Part shown: one piece after another, positions 1 to 8,607 of the stretch
Position numbering within the stretch: the stretch's first letter is position 1
Layout of the letters: the number at the start of each line of letters is the position of its first letter
DNA from: Curtobacterium sp. S6
GTDB lineage: Bacteria; Actinomycetota; Actinomycetes; Actinomycetales; Micrococcaceae
Direction: 5' to 3'
NCBI RefSeq assembly: GCF_000710345.2
Contig: NZ_JHEL01000009.1
Coordinates: forward strand, 1 to 64,000
DNA: 64,000 nt
Notes under the pieces: model-generated
What the model saw: only the letters and a program-made list of their open reading frames with translations
What the model was told of the DNA's origin: nothing
Database searches by the model: none
Program-made: the position numbers and the translations under genes

Positions 1-93
1 CTACAACTACCACCGCCCCCATAGCGGAGCGGGCGGACATCCCCCAGCATCTCAGCTCCGTGCTGGCGTCACCAACCTCCTGCCCTCGTACAT

Positions 94-1386
94 CTAGGCG
101 TCGCGTTCAAGCATCGTGAGGGTGGTTGCGCAGAGCCGCTCCACCGCCGGGACGAGGCGTTGCGGCAAGATGCTGTCTCCGATGGGTTCTTCCTGTGCCT
201 CACACGCCGCAGCCAAAGCCTTCGGCAATTCATGGGCCATCAAGGAGACTGTGTCAAGCATTCGCTTTTCTCCGAAGCCGCTTTCTCTGGCGAACCGTCT
301 CCAGTGACGACGACTGACCCGCCCGAACCTTTTTTCGCCTCCAATGCTCATTGCGGATGCGCCGAGGCCGTCATCTTTTCCGGGAATTCCGCGGTGGGGG
401 AGGCGTTCGTAAGGAAGTCCCGAAGCAATGTCGTACAGAGGTGCTAGGTGGATATTTCCGTCAGGGGAATGTATCAGGGAGTAGTTCTTGGCGTGAGCAT
501 CTGGGGCCCCGAGGAGATAGTTCGCGATGAGGGCCTGCACGAATTTCTCGACATCGTCATCCGAGGAGACCTCCTTTAACAGGGTCATGATTTTCAGGGC
601 CGATGGGCCGCCAGCGGACTCATATTTCTTGTCCGGCAACAGCGAGAACGCTTGGCACAAATCCTCCTGGTGGAGGCGAACCACTCGACGGTCCAGTCGA
701 ATTCGGTCAAAGCGCTCTACTACCAAAGCGGCGACTTCGCCAAAAATCGTGTATTCGGTTTTGGCCACTGGCATTCCTAGATTTCCCAAAGCTCGTAGGC
801 AAAGATGTTCGTTCAGTGCCTGGTCCTCCAGATCGTTAATGCCGGGCTTGATGATATGAGTGGTGGGCTCCGATCCTCGAGCTTCGTACCAGTTGCCGTC
901 TTCCTGTCTTAAAGCGAATTTGCTCTGTGCGCCCGCAAGGGACCAGCTCTCTTGGGCCATGACCCAGTTGCTACCCGGCGATTGAATGAGCGATCGCAAA
1001 CGTCTGGAGATGTCTTGCTCCGACAACGGGACGAGAGCGGAGTCGCTGTGGTCTGGATGGGTCTGAATGCGCTCAGGCATCAGTTGGACGGCCCCCGCAC
1101 AGTCGTGGCCGATGTGTTCCAGGAGAAGAAATGGGTTTCTCCACGTGCTGAGGCTGAACTCTCGCTGGAGGGACTGTCGAACCGCTTCACCCTCCGGGAT
1201 GAGCCCCTCGATGAAGGCCATAGCCTGTTTATTGGTATATGGGTCTCTTCGATAGGGCATGGCTACCGACAACGACGCCGACTGGTCTAAGCCGGGCCGA
1301 TATAGGAGTTTTTTCGCGCCGGATTGCTCTTGCACCAGGTCGGCAACATGTTGTCCGTGGAGAATGACCCTAAGGGTTTTTGTCAT
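94..1386 (-). CDS. hipA: HipA-type serine/threonine kinase toxin
   Basis: 430-residue HipA-family kinase, the toxin half of a type II toxin-antitoxin module; in Escherichia coli HipA phosphorylates glutamyl-tRNA synthetase and drives persistence. Visible HipA landmarks are the GAQSKFAL segment of the nucleotide-binding loop (about residue 155), the catalytic-loop stretch GAPDAHAKNYSLI (about residue 293) and the metal-binding LAPLYDIASG just after it. The start ATG overlaps the stop of the upstream antitoxin by 4 bp, so the two are translationally coupled. Length is normal for HipA and all catalytic residues appear intact, so it should be active if expressed. Base composition is more AT-rich than the genes to the right, suggesting horizontal acquisition. 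The target in this organism is not known. Confidence 0.9.
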   Translation of the reverse strand: MTKTLRVILHGQHVADLVQEQSGAKKLLYRPGLDQSASLSVAMPYRRDPYTNKQAMAFIEGLIPEGEAVRQSLQREFSLSTWRNPFLLLEHIGHDCAGAVQLMPERIQTHPDHSDSALVPLSEQDISRRLRSLIQSPGSNWVMAQESWSLAGAQSKFALRQEDGNWYEARGSEPTTHIIKPGINDLEDQALNEHLCLRALGNLGMPVAKTEYTIFGEVAALVVERFDRIRLDRRVVRLHQEDLCQAFSLLPDKKYESAGGPSALKIMTLLKEVSSDDDVEKFVQALIANYLLGAPDAHAKNYSLIHSPDGNIHLAPLYDIASGLPYERLPHRGIPGKDDGLGASAMSIGGEKRFGRVSRRHWRRFARESGFGEKRMLDTVSLMAHELPKALAAACEAQEEPIGDSILPQRLVPAVERLCATTLTMLERDA

Positions 1387-1871
1387 GACCTTGACTCGCC
1401 GATCTCGTCAGTTATAGCGGTCGGCTTCCCTTGCTCCTGTCCAGTGGAATACGGCTGCTTGTTCAAAGCAGTGGTAATTCCAGAGGGGCGGGCGATGGAA
1501 GAAGCTATCTGCTCCTCGAGCGCTCTCCTGATACTCGGATCAAGGTATGGAGAAACACCGTCTCGAGGGTTCTGCGGACGAGTCACAACGGTTGCATCGG
1601 CATCCGCAGGGGATGAGGGTGCTTCTTCTTGAGAGGTTGCCGGATAGTCGCCATCCGTAGGCTCGCAGAACATCGTCGTGTCCAACGCCCTCATGAGGGC
1701 AAAGATCTTGCTCATCTCCGCCCCAGTCCGTTTGCCCTGTTCAACGCCAATCAGCCAGCTACGCGAGACACCTGCCCGATCGGCTAGCTGGTGTTGAGTA
1801 AGGTTTCGGTCGATCCGTATGTCGCGGATGAACGCGCCTAGTTCTCGTGCGTTGCGGATTTTCCAGAACAT
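1383..1871 (-). CDS. hipB: HipB-like antitoxin, Cro/C1-type helix-turn-helix protein
   Basis: 162-residue protein with an N-terminal XRE/Cro-C1 helix-turn-helix (residues about 8-65; LTQHQLADRAGVSRSWLIGVEQGKR is split over helices 2-3) and a long, proline- and acid-rich C-terminal tail of about 90 residues. It should bind the operator upstream, repress the operon and neutralise HipA. I chose the ATG at 1871 (MFWKIRNARELG) because the longer reading frame up to 1916 runs through a perfect dyad that looks like the operator. The tail is longer than in E. coli HipB (88 aa) and has no recognisable domain; such C-terminal extensions are common in actinobacterial HipB proteins (general knowledge). 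Confidence 0.85.
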   Translation of the reverse strand: MFWKIRNARELGAFIRDIRIDRNLTQHQLADRAGVSRSWLIGVEQGKRTGAEMSKIFALMRALDTTMFCEPTDGDYPATSQEEAPSSPADADATVVTRPQNPRDGVSPYLDPSIRRALEEQIASSIARPSGITTALNKQPYSTGQEQGKPTAITDEIGESRS

Positions 1872-1890
1872 GTTCGTCTCCCAGGGCCAA

Positions 1891-1911
1891 TACGTATCGT
1901 TGACATACGTA
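1891..1911. promoter_or_regulatory. Perfect dyad upstream of hipBA, probable HipB operator
   Basis: Arms TACGTAT (1891-1897) and ATACGTA (1905-1911) are perfect inverted repeats separated by 7 bases. They lie 20 bases upstream of the hipB start. HipB proteins are known to bind dyads upstream of their own operon; assignment to HipB here is inference from position. The rest of the gap 1872-2219 holds a second, weaker inverted pair (GTAGAC at 1925, GTCTAC at 1951) and the untranslated region of the divergent dehydrogenase gene; I see no gene in it. Confidence 0.6.
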
Positions 1912-2219
1912 AACATTCTTCAATGTAGACGTTCTGCGACATTTTATAAAGTCTACGAACGTATACCTCCTGTCCGAGCGGCGCATCAGCTACGCGTTTC
2001 GAGACCCCCGTGCCCGGCGTACCCCACGGGCCCTCTGGCGATGCCCTCGCCCGAGACGTGTCGTGTCCTGCGGTTGTGCAGTCGGCGGTCCGCCGGCCGA
2101 TGTCATACTCCCCCCACATTCTGGAACGGCATGACAGTGACCCCCCTCATGCCCTTACCCTAAAATCAGCGTTACGTGGGCCACCGCTGTGGTCACCGTC
2201 TGACCCGAAAGGAGCGCGC

Positions 2220-5200
2220 ATGGCTCGACAGGAGAACACCGAGACCGCGATGGAACGAGTCCACTTCAGGTTTCCCGAGGAACAAATCGACGCCGAGGCC
2301 CTGCGCGGACTGGCGGCCTCGGAACAAGATCACCCGGCGGCCATGCGCTTGTTCCGCCAGGCTGATCAGGATGCCGAGGGCTCCGCCGAACCCGGGCTCC
2401 GGTTGCGCATCTACCTGCGCGAGTCCATCGCGCTCGCCGATCTCCTGCCGACCCTTCAGAACCTCGGGCTTCGCGTCATCGATCAGGTTCCGTACCGGGT
2501 CAAGGACGAACAGGGTGGCCTGGTCTCGCTCTACGACTTTGGCGTGACCTTCCCCGAGGGAGTCGACCCGGACAAGGTTCTGCCGCTCCTGGAGGATTCG
2601 CTCTGCGCGGTGCTCACGGGACGGGCCGAGGCCGGTTCCGCGAACCGCCTGGTGACCATCGAGGCGCTGTCCTGGCGGACCGTGGCCGTATTGCGGGCCT
2701 ACTGCCGGTACCTGGTCCAGCTCGGGACCGGGCACTCCACGGATTTCATGGCCGACACGCTCGTGGCCAACGCCAAGGTCACCAAGCTGCTCGTCGAGCT
2801 CTTCGAAGCCGGCCACGATCCCGAGCGGGGCAAAGACCTCGACGCGGAGCAGCGTCGCCAGGAACAGGATTCCATCCGGGAGCGCATCGAGGAGGCCCTC
2901 GACGACGTCGCCGGCCTGGCGCAGGATCGCTTCTTGCGCACGATGGCCGAGGTCATCGCCGCAACCGTGCGAACCAACGCGTACCTGGGCAAAGAGACCA
3001 TCGCCCTGAAGCTGCACCCCCGCGAGATCGACGAGGCGCCCCTTCCACGACCGGCCTTCGAGATCTGGGTCTACGCGCCGCGCGTCGAGGGCGTGCACCT
3101 GCGTTTCGGCGCGGTCGCCCGCGGCGGTCTGCGCTGGTCGGACCGCCCGCACGATTTCCGCACCGAGATTCTGGGCCTGGTCAAGGCGCAAATGACCAAG
3201 AACTCGGTGATCATCCCGACCGGCGCCAAGGGCGGTTTCTTCCCCAAGAACGCCCCGGGGCGCGACGAGGACCCCGAGGGCTACCAGCGCGAGGGCGAGG
3301 AGTCGTACCGGCTGTTCATCCAGTCGCTCCTGGACGTGACGGATAACCTGCAGCTCACCGATTCCGGCGAGCACCAGGTCGTTCACCCTGACGGCGTCGT
3401 GATCCTGGACGGCCCGGATCATTACCTCGTGGTGGCCGCCGACAAGGGCACCGCGACATTCTCCGACTTCGCCAACTCGATCTCCCAGGAGAACGGCTTC
3501 TGGCTGGGCGATGCCTTCGCCTCGGGCGGTTCGGTGGGCTTCGACCACAAGGAAATGGGCATCACCGCCAAGGGCGCGTGGGAGTCGGTCAAGCGCCACT
3601 TCGCCTCGCTGGGCGTGGACTGCCAGTCGGAGGATTTCACCGCGGTGGGCATCGGCGGAATGGCCGGCGACGTCTTCGGCAACGGCATGCTCTTGTCGGA
3701 GCACACCAAGCTCGTCGCGGCCTTTGACAGCCGCCACATCTTCCTGGACCCGAATCCCGACGTGGCCCGGTCCTTCCAGGAGCGTCGCCGGCTCTTTGAC
3801 CTGCCGCGCCCGTACTGGACCGACTACGACGAGTCGCTGATCTCCGAGGGCGGCGGGGTGTACAAGCGCACCGACAAGTCCATCCGGATCACCCCGCAGG
3901 TCCGCGAGGCCTTGGGCCTGGCGGACGACGTCGCCAGCCTGTCCCCGGCGCAGTTGGTCTCGGCGATCCTGCGGGCGCCCGTCGACCTGCTATACACCGG
4001 CGGCGCGGGAACCTACGTCAAGGCCTCGAGCGAGCATCAGCGTGACGCCGGGGACGCCGACAACGACCTGTTGCGCATCGACGCCTCCGACCTGCGGGTG
4101 CGGGTCATCGGCGAGGGCGGCAACCTGGGCCTGACGCAGCTCGCCCGGATCGAGGCGGCGCAGCGCGGAATCCTGGTCAACACGGATGCCGTGGACAATT
4201 CCGCCGGCGTGGAGACCTCCGACCGCGAGGTGAACCTGAAGATCCTGGTGGATCGCCTGATCGAGAAGGACCACCTGGACCGCGAGGAGCGTGCCGGGTT
4301 CATCGAGGCGCAAGTGGACGAGGTGTCGGACCGCGTGCTGTGCAGCAACCGCGATCAGAACATCGTCCTGCAGGCCGAGCGGCTCGGAACGCGTCCGACT
4401 AACAGCTCCGCGATCCGGTTCCTGCACTTCCTGGAGGAACACGCCGGGCTGAACCGGGCCGTCGAGTTCCTTCCGACGGACGAGGAACTGGCCCGCCGCC
4501 GCAACGACGGGGAGCGGTTCACCAGCCCGGAGCTGTCGGTGATGCTGGCTTACTCGAAGATCGAGGTCACCCAGGCGCTGCTCGACGACGGATTCGGCGA
4601 CGACCCCTGGTTGGCCCAGATCCTCAAGGAGTACTTCCCGACCGCCGTGACCGAACGTTTCGGCGACCACTTCGATAGCCATCCGTTGCGGCGGGAAATC
4701 ATCTGCACGCGCGTGGCCAACGACATGATCGACACCGCGGGCATCGTCTTCGCGTATCGCGTCATGGAAGAGACGGGGGCGACCGCGTCGACCGTGGCCA
4801 GCGCCTTCCTCATCGTGCGGGAGCTCTTCGACCTGCATCGCCTGCGTGAGTTGCATCGGGAGATCCCCGCGGACGCCGACCCCGAGGCGTGGCGGACCGT
4901 CATCCACGACATCCAGCGGTTCACGGACCGCGCGGTGCGCTGGGTCGTTCGACACGGCCTTAAGTCGCGGACCGAGGATGCTGGGGAAGACGTCATCGGC
5001 ACGGTCATCGACGAGCTGAGGCCGGGCGTCGAGCTCCGGGAGAACATCGCCGACTTCATGAGCGAGGACGCCGTGGCGAACCTCCGCGATCGCCGCGAGA
5101 AGGCGCGAGCCTGGGGGCTCCAGGACGAGCTCGCGGCGGCCTGGGCCGGGCTGTGGGAGACCCTTCCGGTCTTGGACATCGGGCTGGTTTCTCGGACGAC

Positions 5201-5609
5201 GGGCGCGGACCTCCGGGAGACCGCGTTGGTCTTCTTCGCGATCTACGAGCGGTACTCGGTGCACGCCCTCTTGGACGCGATCACCGATCTGCCCCGCGTG
5301 GGCCGGTGGGAATCGATCGTCCGGGCGGCCCTGCGCGCGGACCTGTATCGAGCCGCAGAGTCCTTCACCGAGCGCGTTGTCTCGGACCTCGCGGGCTCCG
5401 GCGGAACGCTGCCGAAGGATCCCGCCGGGGCCAGGAAAGTGCTCTTGGCCTGGGAGGACGCGAATCCCTCGGCGGCGGCCGGGTTGCGCCGCCTCACCGA
5501 CGAGATGGCCGAGGACATTCGCGACGCCGCGGACGGCGAACAACCGGTCGATCTGGCGACCATTTCGGTCGCGGTGCGGACGTTGCTGAATCCGCGCGGA
5601 GAGTTCTGA
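2220..5609 (+). CDS. NAD-specific glutamate dehydrogenase (large, short-form class)
   Basis: 1129-residue protein of the large NAD-glutamate dehydrogenase family (Bac_GDH), which converts glutamate to 2-oxoglutarate and ammonium for catabolism. The catalytic core is clear: KLHPREIDEAPLPRPAFEIWVYAPR, then RFGAVARGGLRWSDR and TKNSVIIPTGAKGGFFPK (about residues 285-345), the GIGGMAGDVFGNG nucleotide-binding loop and the TGGAGTYVK segment. The start ATG at 2220 follows AAAGGAG at normal spacing; an in-frame extension upstream has no supporting site. At about 1130 residues it is shorter than the 180-kDa class (about 1600 residues, for example Streptomyces clavuligerus) and resembles the 115-kDa subclass that lacks the N-terminal regulatory part. 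It stands alone, followed by a strong hairpin. Confidence 0.93.
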   Translation: MARQENTETAMERVHFRFPEEQIDAEALRGLAASEQDHPAAMRLFRQADQDAEGSAEPGLRLRIYLRESIALADLLPTLQNLGLRVIDQVPYRVKDEQGGLVSLYDFGVTFPEGVDPDKVLPLLEDSLCAVLTGRAEAGSANRLVTIEALSWRTVAVLRAYCRYLVQLGTGHSTDFMADTLVANAKVTKLLVELFEAGHDPERGKDLDAEQRRQEQDSIRERIEEALDDVAGLAQDRFLRTMAEVIAATVRTNAYLGKETIALKLHPREIDEAPLPRPAFEIWVYAPRVEGVHLRFGAVARGGLRWSDRPHDFRTEILGLVKAQMTKNSVIIPTGAKGGFFPKNAPGRDEDPEGYQREGEESYRLFIQSLLDVTDNLQLTDSGEHQVVHPDGVVILDGPDHYLVVAADKGTATFSDFANSISQENGFWLGDAFASGGSVGFDHKEMGITAKGAWESVKRHFASLGVDCQSEDFTAVGIGGMAGDVFGNGMLLSEHTKLVAAFDSRHIFLDPNPDVARSFQERRRLFDLPRPYWTDYDESLISEGGGVYKRTDKSIRITPQVREALGLADDVASLSPAQLVSAILRAPVDLLYTGGAGTYVKASSEHQRDAGDADNDLLRIDASDLRVRVIGEGGNLGLTQLARIEAAQRGILVNTDAVDNSAGVETSDREVNLKILVDRLIEKDHLDREERAGFIEAQVDEVSDRVLCSNRDQNIVLQAERLGTRPTNSSAIRFLHFLEEHAGLNRAVEFLPTDEELARRRNDGERFTSPELSVMLAYSKIEVTQALLDDGFGDDPWLAQILKEYFPTAVTERFGDHFDSHPLRREIICTRVANDMIDTAGIVFAYRVMEETGATASTVASAFLIVRELFDLHRLRELHREIPADADPEAWRTVIHDIQRFTDRAVRWVVRHGLKSRTEDAGEDVIGTVIDELRPGVELRENIADFMSEDAVANLRDRREKARAWGLQDELAAAWAGLWETLPVLDIGLVSRTTGADLRETALVFFAIYERYSVHALLDAITDLPRVGRWESIVRAALRADLYRAAESFTERVVSDLAGSGGTLPKDPAGARKVLLAWEDANPSAAAGLRRLTDEMAEDIRDAADGEQPVDLATISVAVRTLLNPRGEF

Positions 5610-5619
5610 CCCATCCGGT

Positions 5620-5659
5620 CCCGCGGCGCCATTCGTCCCGTGACGAGTGGCGCCGCGGG
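5620..5659 (+). terminator. Hairpin terminator after glutamate dehydrogenase gene
   Basis: Inverted repeat CCCGCGGCGCCA (5620-5631) and TGGCGCCGCGGG (5648-5659), with a further imperfect inner stem ATTCGT/ACGAGT and a 6-base loop. It starts 10 bases after the stop codon. No long T-run follows, as is usual for GC-rich actinobacteria. Confidence 0.65.
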
Positions 5660-5695
5660 CGCTTAACCACTTAATCGCGACAGTGACGAGGGACA

Positions 5696-7060
5696 ATGAC
5701 GACCCATCAGCGCAACGCCGACATCCGTGATCTCGCGGCAACGCTCGGATCACGCCTGCTCACCGACCCGGACCGCATACGGGACTTCATCGACGACCGA
5801 TCGATCGCCGAACCGGAGGGCATGCCCGTCGGCGTGGTCCTGGCGGGCTCGGCCGAGCACGTCTCGGCGGCCCTGCGCTGGGCGAACCAGACCAAGACGC
5901 CGGTGTCGGTCAGGGGCTCGGGTTCGGGCCTGTCCGGCGGCGCCCTGGGCTACCCGGGCGGTCTCGTGGTGTCCCTCGAAGCGATGAGCTCGATCCTGGC
6001 CATCGACGCCGAGAACCGACTGGCCGACGTCGAGCCCGGCGTCGTGACCTCGGACCTCGACGCCGCGGCCCGGCAGCACGGGCTGTTCTTTGCCCCGGAT
6101 CCCGCGAGCTCTCATCTCTCGTCCGTCGGGGGAAATATCGCGACCGACGCCGGGGGCCTGCGGTGCATCGCGCACGGGACGACCGCGGCGGCGGTCGCCG
6201 CCCTGGAAGTCGTGATGGCCGACGGCAGCGTCATCCACACCGGGGCCAGGACCATCAAGAACGCGACCGGGCTGAATATGACCCCGCTGTTTGTGGGCTC
6301 GGAAGGCACTCTGGGCGTCATCACCCGGGCGACCGTGAGGCTTAAACCGGTCCCGGAGGGTGTGCCGAGGACCTTCTACGCGAGCTTTGACGACCTCGAA
6401 TCCGCGGGACGGGCCGTGACGGCGATCGTCTCGACCGATCCGCGCCCCGAGGTCCTGGAGCTCATCGACGCGATCTGCGCCCGTTTGATCGAGCGGTTCG
6501 AGCCGAGGGGCCTGCCCCAACCGGAGGCCGCGTTGCTCCTCGGGCAGACCGTCGGTCCCACGGCCCAGCGCGACGCCGACATCCTGGCGGCGACCTGTGA
6601 GCGGCTCGGGGCCACCCGGACGCACGTGCAGGAGGGAGACGACCTGCTCGAGGCGCGGAGGCTCGCCAACGGTGCGCTCATGGCCGGAAAATACGCGGTG
6701 CACTGTGACGTCGGGGTCCCCGTGGCCCAGCTGGTCGAGATGATGCGCGGCATCGAGAAGATCGCCCGGGAAGCCGGTCGCGGGGTCAGCATCCTGGCCC
6801 ACGCGGGGGACGGGAACCTGCACCCGGCGGTCGAATCCGACGAGACGCCGGAGGACCGGGCCAAGGCGGAAGAGGTCGTCGACAGGATCACCGAGCTGGC
6901 CATCGGCATGGGCGGGGTCATCTCCGGGGAACACGGCATCGGCTCGCTCAAACATCGCGAGCTCCCGCTGCAATTCGACGAACCGACCCTGCGGGCACAG
7001 CGTGCCCTCAAGGCGGCCCTCGACCCGAACGGAATCCTGACGCCGGGCCGAGGGATTTAG
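5696..7060 (+). CDS. FAD-binding oxidase, GlcD/D-lactate dehydrogenase family
   Basis: 454-residue flavoprotein of the FAD-linked oxidase (PCMH/VAO) family. The N-terminal FAD-binding domain carries the PVSVRGSGSGLSGGALG loop (about residues 70-87) and the SSVGGNIATDAGGLR segment; the C-terminal FAD-oxidase-C domain ends with HAGDGNLHP and GVISGEHGIGSLKH, the metal- and substrate-binding motifs shared by GlcD, D-lactate and D-2-hydroxyglutarate dehydrogenases. The likely reaction is oxidation of a 2-hydroxy acid to the 2-oxo acid; the substrate cannot be told from sequence. No GlcE/GlcF partner genes are adjacent, which favours a stand-alone D-lactate or D-2-hydroxyacid dehydrogenase. It converges with the GMC gene 14 bases downstream. 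Confidence 0.88.
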   Translation: MTTHQRNADIRDLAATLGSRLLTDPDRIRDFIDDRSIAEPEGMPVGVVLAGSAEHVSAALRWANQTKTPVSVRGSGSGLSGGALGYPGGLVVSLEAMSSILAIDAENRLADVEPGVVTSDLDAAARQHGLFFAPDPASSHLSSVGGNIATDAGGLRCIAHGTTAAAVAALEVVMADGSVIHTGARTIKNATGLNMTPLFVGSEGTLGVITRATVRLKPVPEGVPRTFYASFDDLESAGRAVTAIVSTDPRPEVLELIDAICARLIERFEPRGLPQPEAALLLGQTVGPTAQRDADILAATCERLGATRTHVQEGDDLLEARRLANGALMAGKYAVHCDVGVPVAQLVEMMRGIEKIAREAGRGVSILAHAGDGNLHPAVESDETPEDRAKAEEVVDRITELAIGMGGVISGEHGIGSLKHRELPLQFDEPTLRAQRALKAALDPNGILTPGRGI

Positions 7061-7074
7061 CCCCGGGCTGTGGG

Positions 7075-8607
7075 TTACGCCTCCGCGAGGAGGCGTTCCG
7101 CCGCCCGCTCGGCGATCATGATCGTCGGCGCGTTGGTGTTCCCCGTGGGGATCGACGGCATGATCGACGCGTCGACCACGTGAAGGGCTTCCGTTCCCTT
7201 GACCGCCAACCGGTCGGGGTCCACCACGGCGAGGGCATCCGTGCCCATCGCGCAGGTGCCCACCTGGTGGTGGTACGTGACCACCGAATCGCGCACGTAC
7301 TCCTCGAGCTCCTCGTCGGAGACCTCGGGGCCGGGCCAGATCTCCCGCGCGCCCCATGTCCCGGCGAGGGCCGGCTGCCGACCGATCTCGCGGCAGTGCC
7401 GCACCGAGGCCACGAGGGCGTCGACGTCGGCGCGCTCGCTCAGGGCCGCGAGATCCACCGCCACCGGGTCCGTGAGCTCCGACCCGGTGAGCGTGAGCGA
7501 TCCGCGGCTCACGGGCCTGACGAGCCCACCCAACATGCTGAAGCCCTTCTCGGGCCCGCTCATCTCGCCCTTGGCATAGCCCTCCGAATACATCGGGACC
7601 GAAAAGAAGATCGGCTGGGTGTCCGGGACCGGCAGATCGGGCCGCGACTTGGCGAAGAGGTGCACCTCCGCGGGGGCGACATTGGGGTCCGGCAACGGAT
7701 GAGACTCCTCGGTCGCAAAGATCACCGGGGAAAGCAGGTGGTCGTGCAGGTTCTTCCCGACGCCGGGAACGTCCGAGACCGTGTCGATGCCCAGGTCCTC
7801 GAGCTCCTCACGGGGCCCGACCCCGGAGCGGAGCAGGATCTCGGGGCTGCCCAGGGCGCCGGCGCTGAGCACCACGGTGCCCGCGCGCACGGACTGGACC
7901 TGGCCGTCCTTCTCGAACTCGACCCCGACCGCGCGGATTCCCTCGAAGAGGATCCGGCGCACCCGCGCCTCCGTCACGATGGTTAGCGAAGGATTCTCGG
8001 CCACAGGCTCGAGATAGGCCTGCCACGAGTTGAAGCGCTCGCCATCGCGGACGTTGAGCTGCATGCGGGACACGCCCTCGGGGTCGCCCGAGTTGTAGTC
8101 CTCGTTCAGGGGGAACCCGGCCTCCTGGGCGGCGTCGAGCATGGACTCCTGAATCGGATTGCGCTCGAAGTCCCGACGAACGTCCAGCGGGCCGTCGGTT
8201 CCGTGCAGCTCGGAGGCGGGGCCGTCGTAATTCTCGATCGAGACGAAGTACGGGAGCACCTCGTCCCAGGTCCAGCCGGGACACCCGCGGTACGCCCAGG
8301 CGTCATAGTCCTGGCGCGCTCCCCGGACCCAGATGCAGGCATTGAGCGCGTGGGATCCGCCCATGACCTTGCCCCGGGGGAGGTGGATCTGTCGGTTCGA
8401 GCATCCGGGCTGCTGGACGGTGAAGTAGTTCCAGTCTTCGGGGCTGTGCCAGATCTTGCCGAGGTCGTAGAGGTGCCGGATGTCAGGGTTGGTTTCGGGG
8501 CCGCCGGCCTCCAGAAGCGTGACGGTCGAACCGCCATCCAGGAGCCGCCGAGCCAGGACGTTGCCGGCCGAACCGGCGCCGACGATCAGGTAATCGCTCG
8601 TGGTCAT
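7075..8607 (-). CDS. GMC-family FAD alcohol dehydrogenase (choline dehydrogenase-like)
   Basis: 510-residue glucose-methanol-choline oxidoreductase. It begins with the ADP-binding loop LIVGAGSAGNVLARRL, carries GMC signature 1 (GSHALNACIWVRG, about residue 85), signature 2 (GALGSPEILLRSGVGP, about 255) and the catalytic C-terminal HHQVGTCAMG and PTGNTNAPTIMIAERAA. It oxidises an alcohol to an aldehyde. Its start codon overlaps the stop of the aldehyde dehydrogenase gene by 4 bp, so the two enzymes form a coupled alcohol-to-acid pair, as in BetA/BetB, but a betaine-specific role cannot be claimed from sequence. An AraC-type regulator is divergent from the pair. Confidence 0.9.
   Translation of the reverse strand: MTTSDYLIVGAGSAGNVLARRLLDGGSTVTLLEAGGPETNPDIRHLYDLGKIWHSPEDWNYFTVQQPGCSNRQIHLPRGKVMGGSHALNACIWVRGARQDYDAWAYRGCPGWTWDEVLPYFVSIENYDGPASELHGTDGPLDVRRDFERNPIQESMLDAAQEAGFPLNEDYNSGDPEGVSRMQLNVRDGERFNSWQAYLEPVAENPSLTIVTEARVRRILFEGIRAVGVEFEKDGQVQSVRAGTVVLSAGALGSPEILLRSGVGPREELEDLGIDTVSDVPGVGKNLHDHLLSPVIFATEESHPLPDPNVAPAEVHLFAKSRPDLPVPDTQPIFFSVPMYSEGYAKGEMSGPEKGFSMLGGLVRPVSRGSLTLTGSELTDPVAVDLAALSERADVDALVASVRHCREIGRQPALAGTWGAREIWPGPEVSDEELEEYVRDSVVTYHHQVGTCAMGTDALAVVDPDRLAVKGTEALHVVDASIMPSIPTGNTNAPTIMIAERAAERLLAEA

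Noticed and set aside
1-93. Gene fragment at the left edge
   Set aside because: No frame of recognisable sequence; only 93 bases between the edge and the hipA stop.
1872-1916. Longer HipB start at 1916
   Set aside because: It would translate through the perfect operator dyad, and the helix-turn-helix fold begins after residue 16 of that version.
3990-5753. Long minus-strand open frame opposite glutamate dehydrogenase, and similar long antisense frames at 5750-7357, 20090-21919 and 24102-25727
   Set aside because: They mirror the third-position GC pattern of the real genes, have arginine/proline/glycine-rich unfamiliar sequence, and no ribosome sites.
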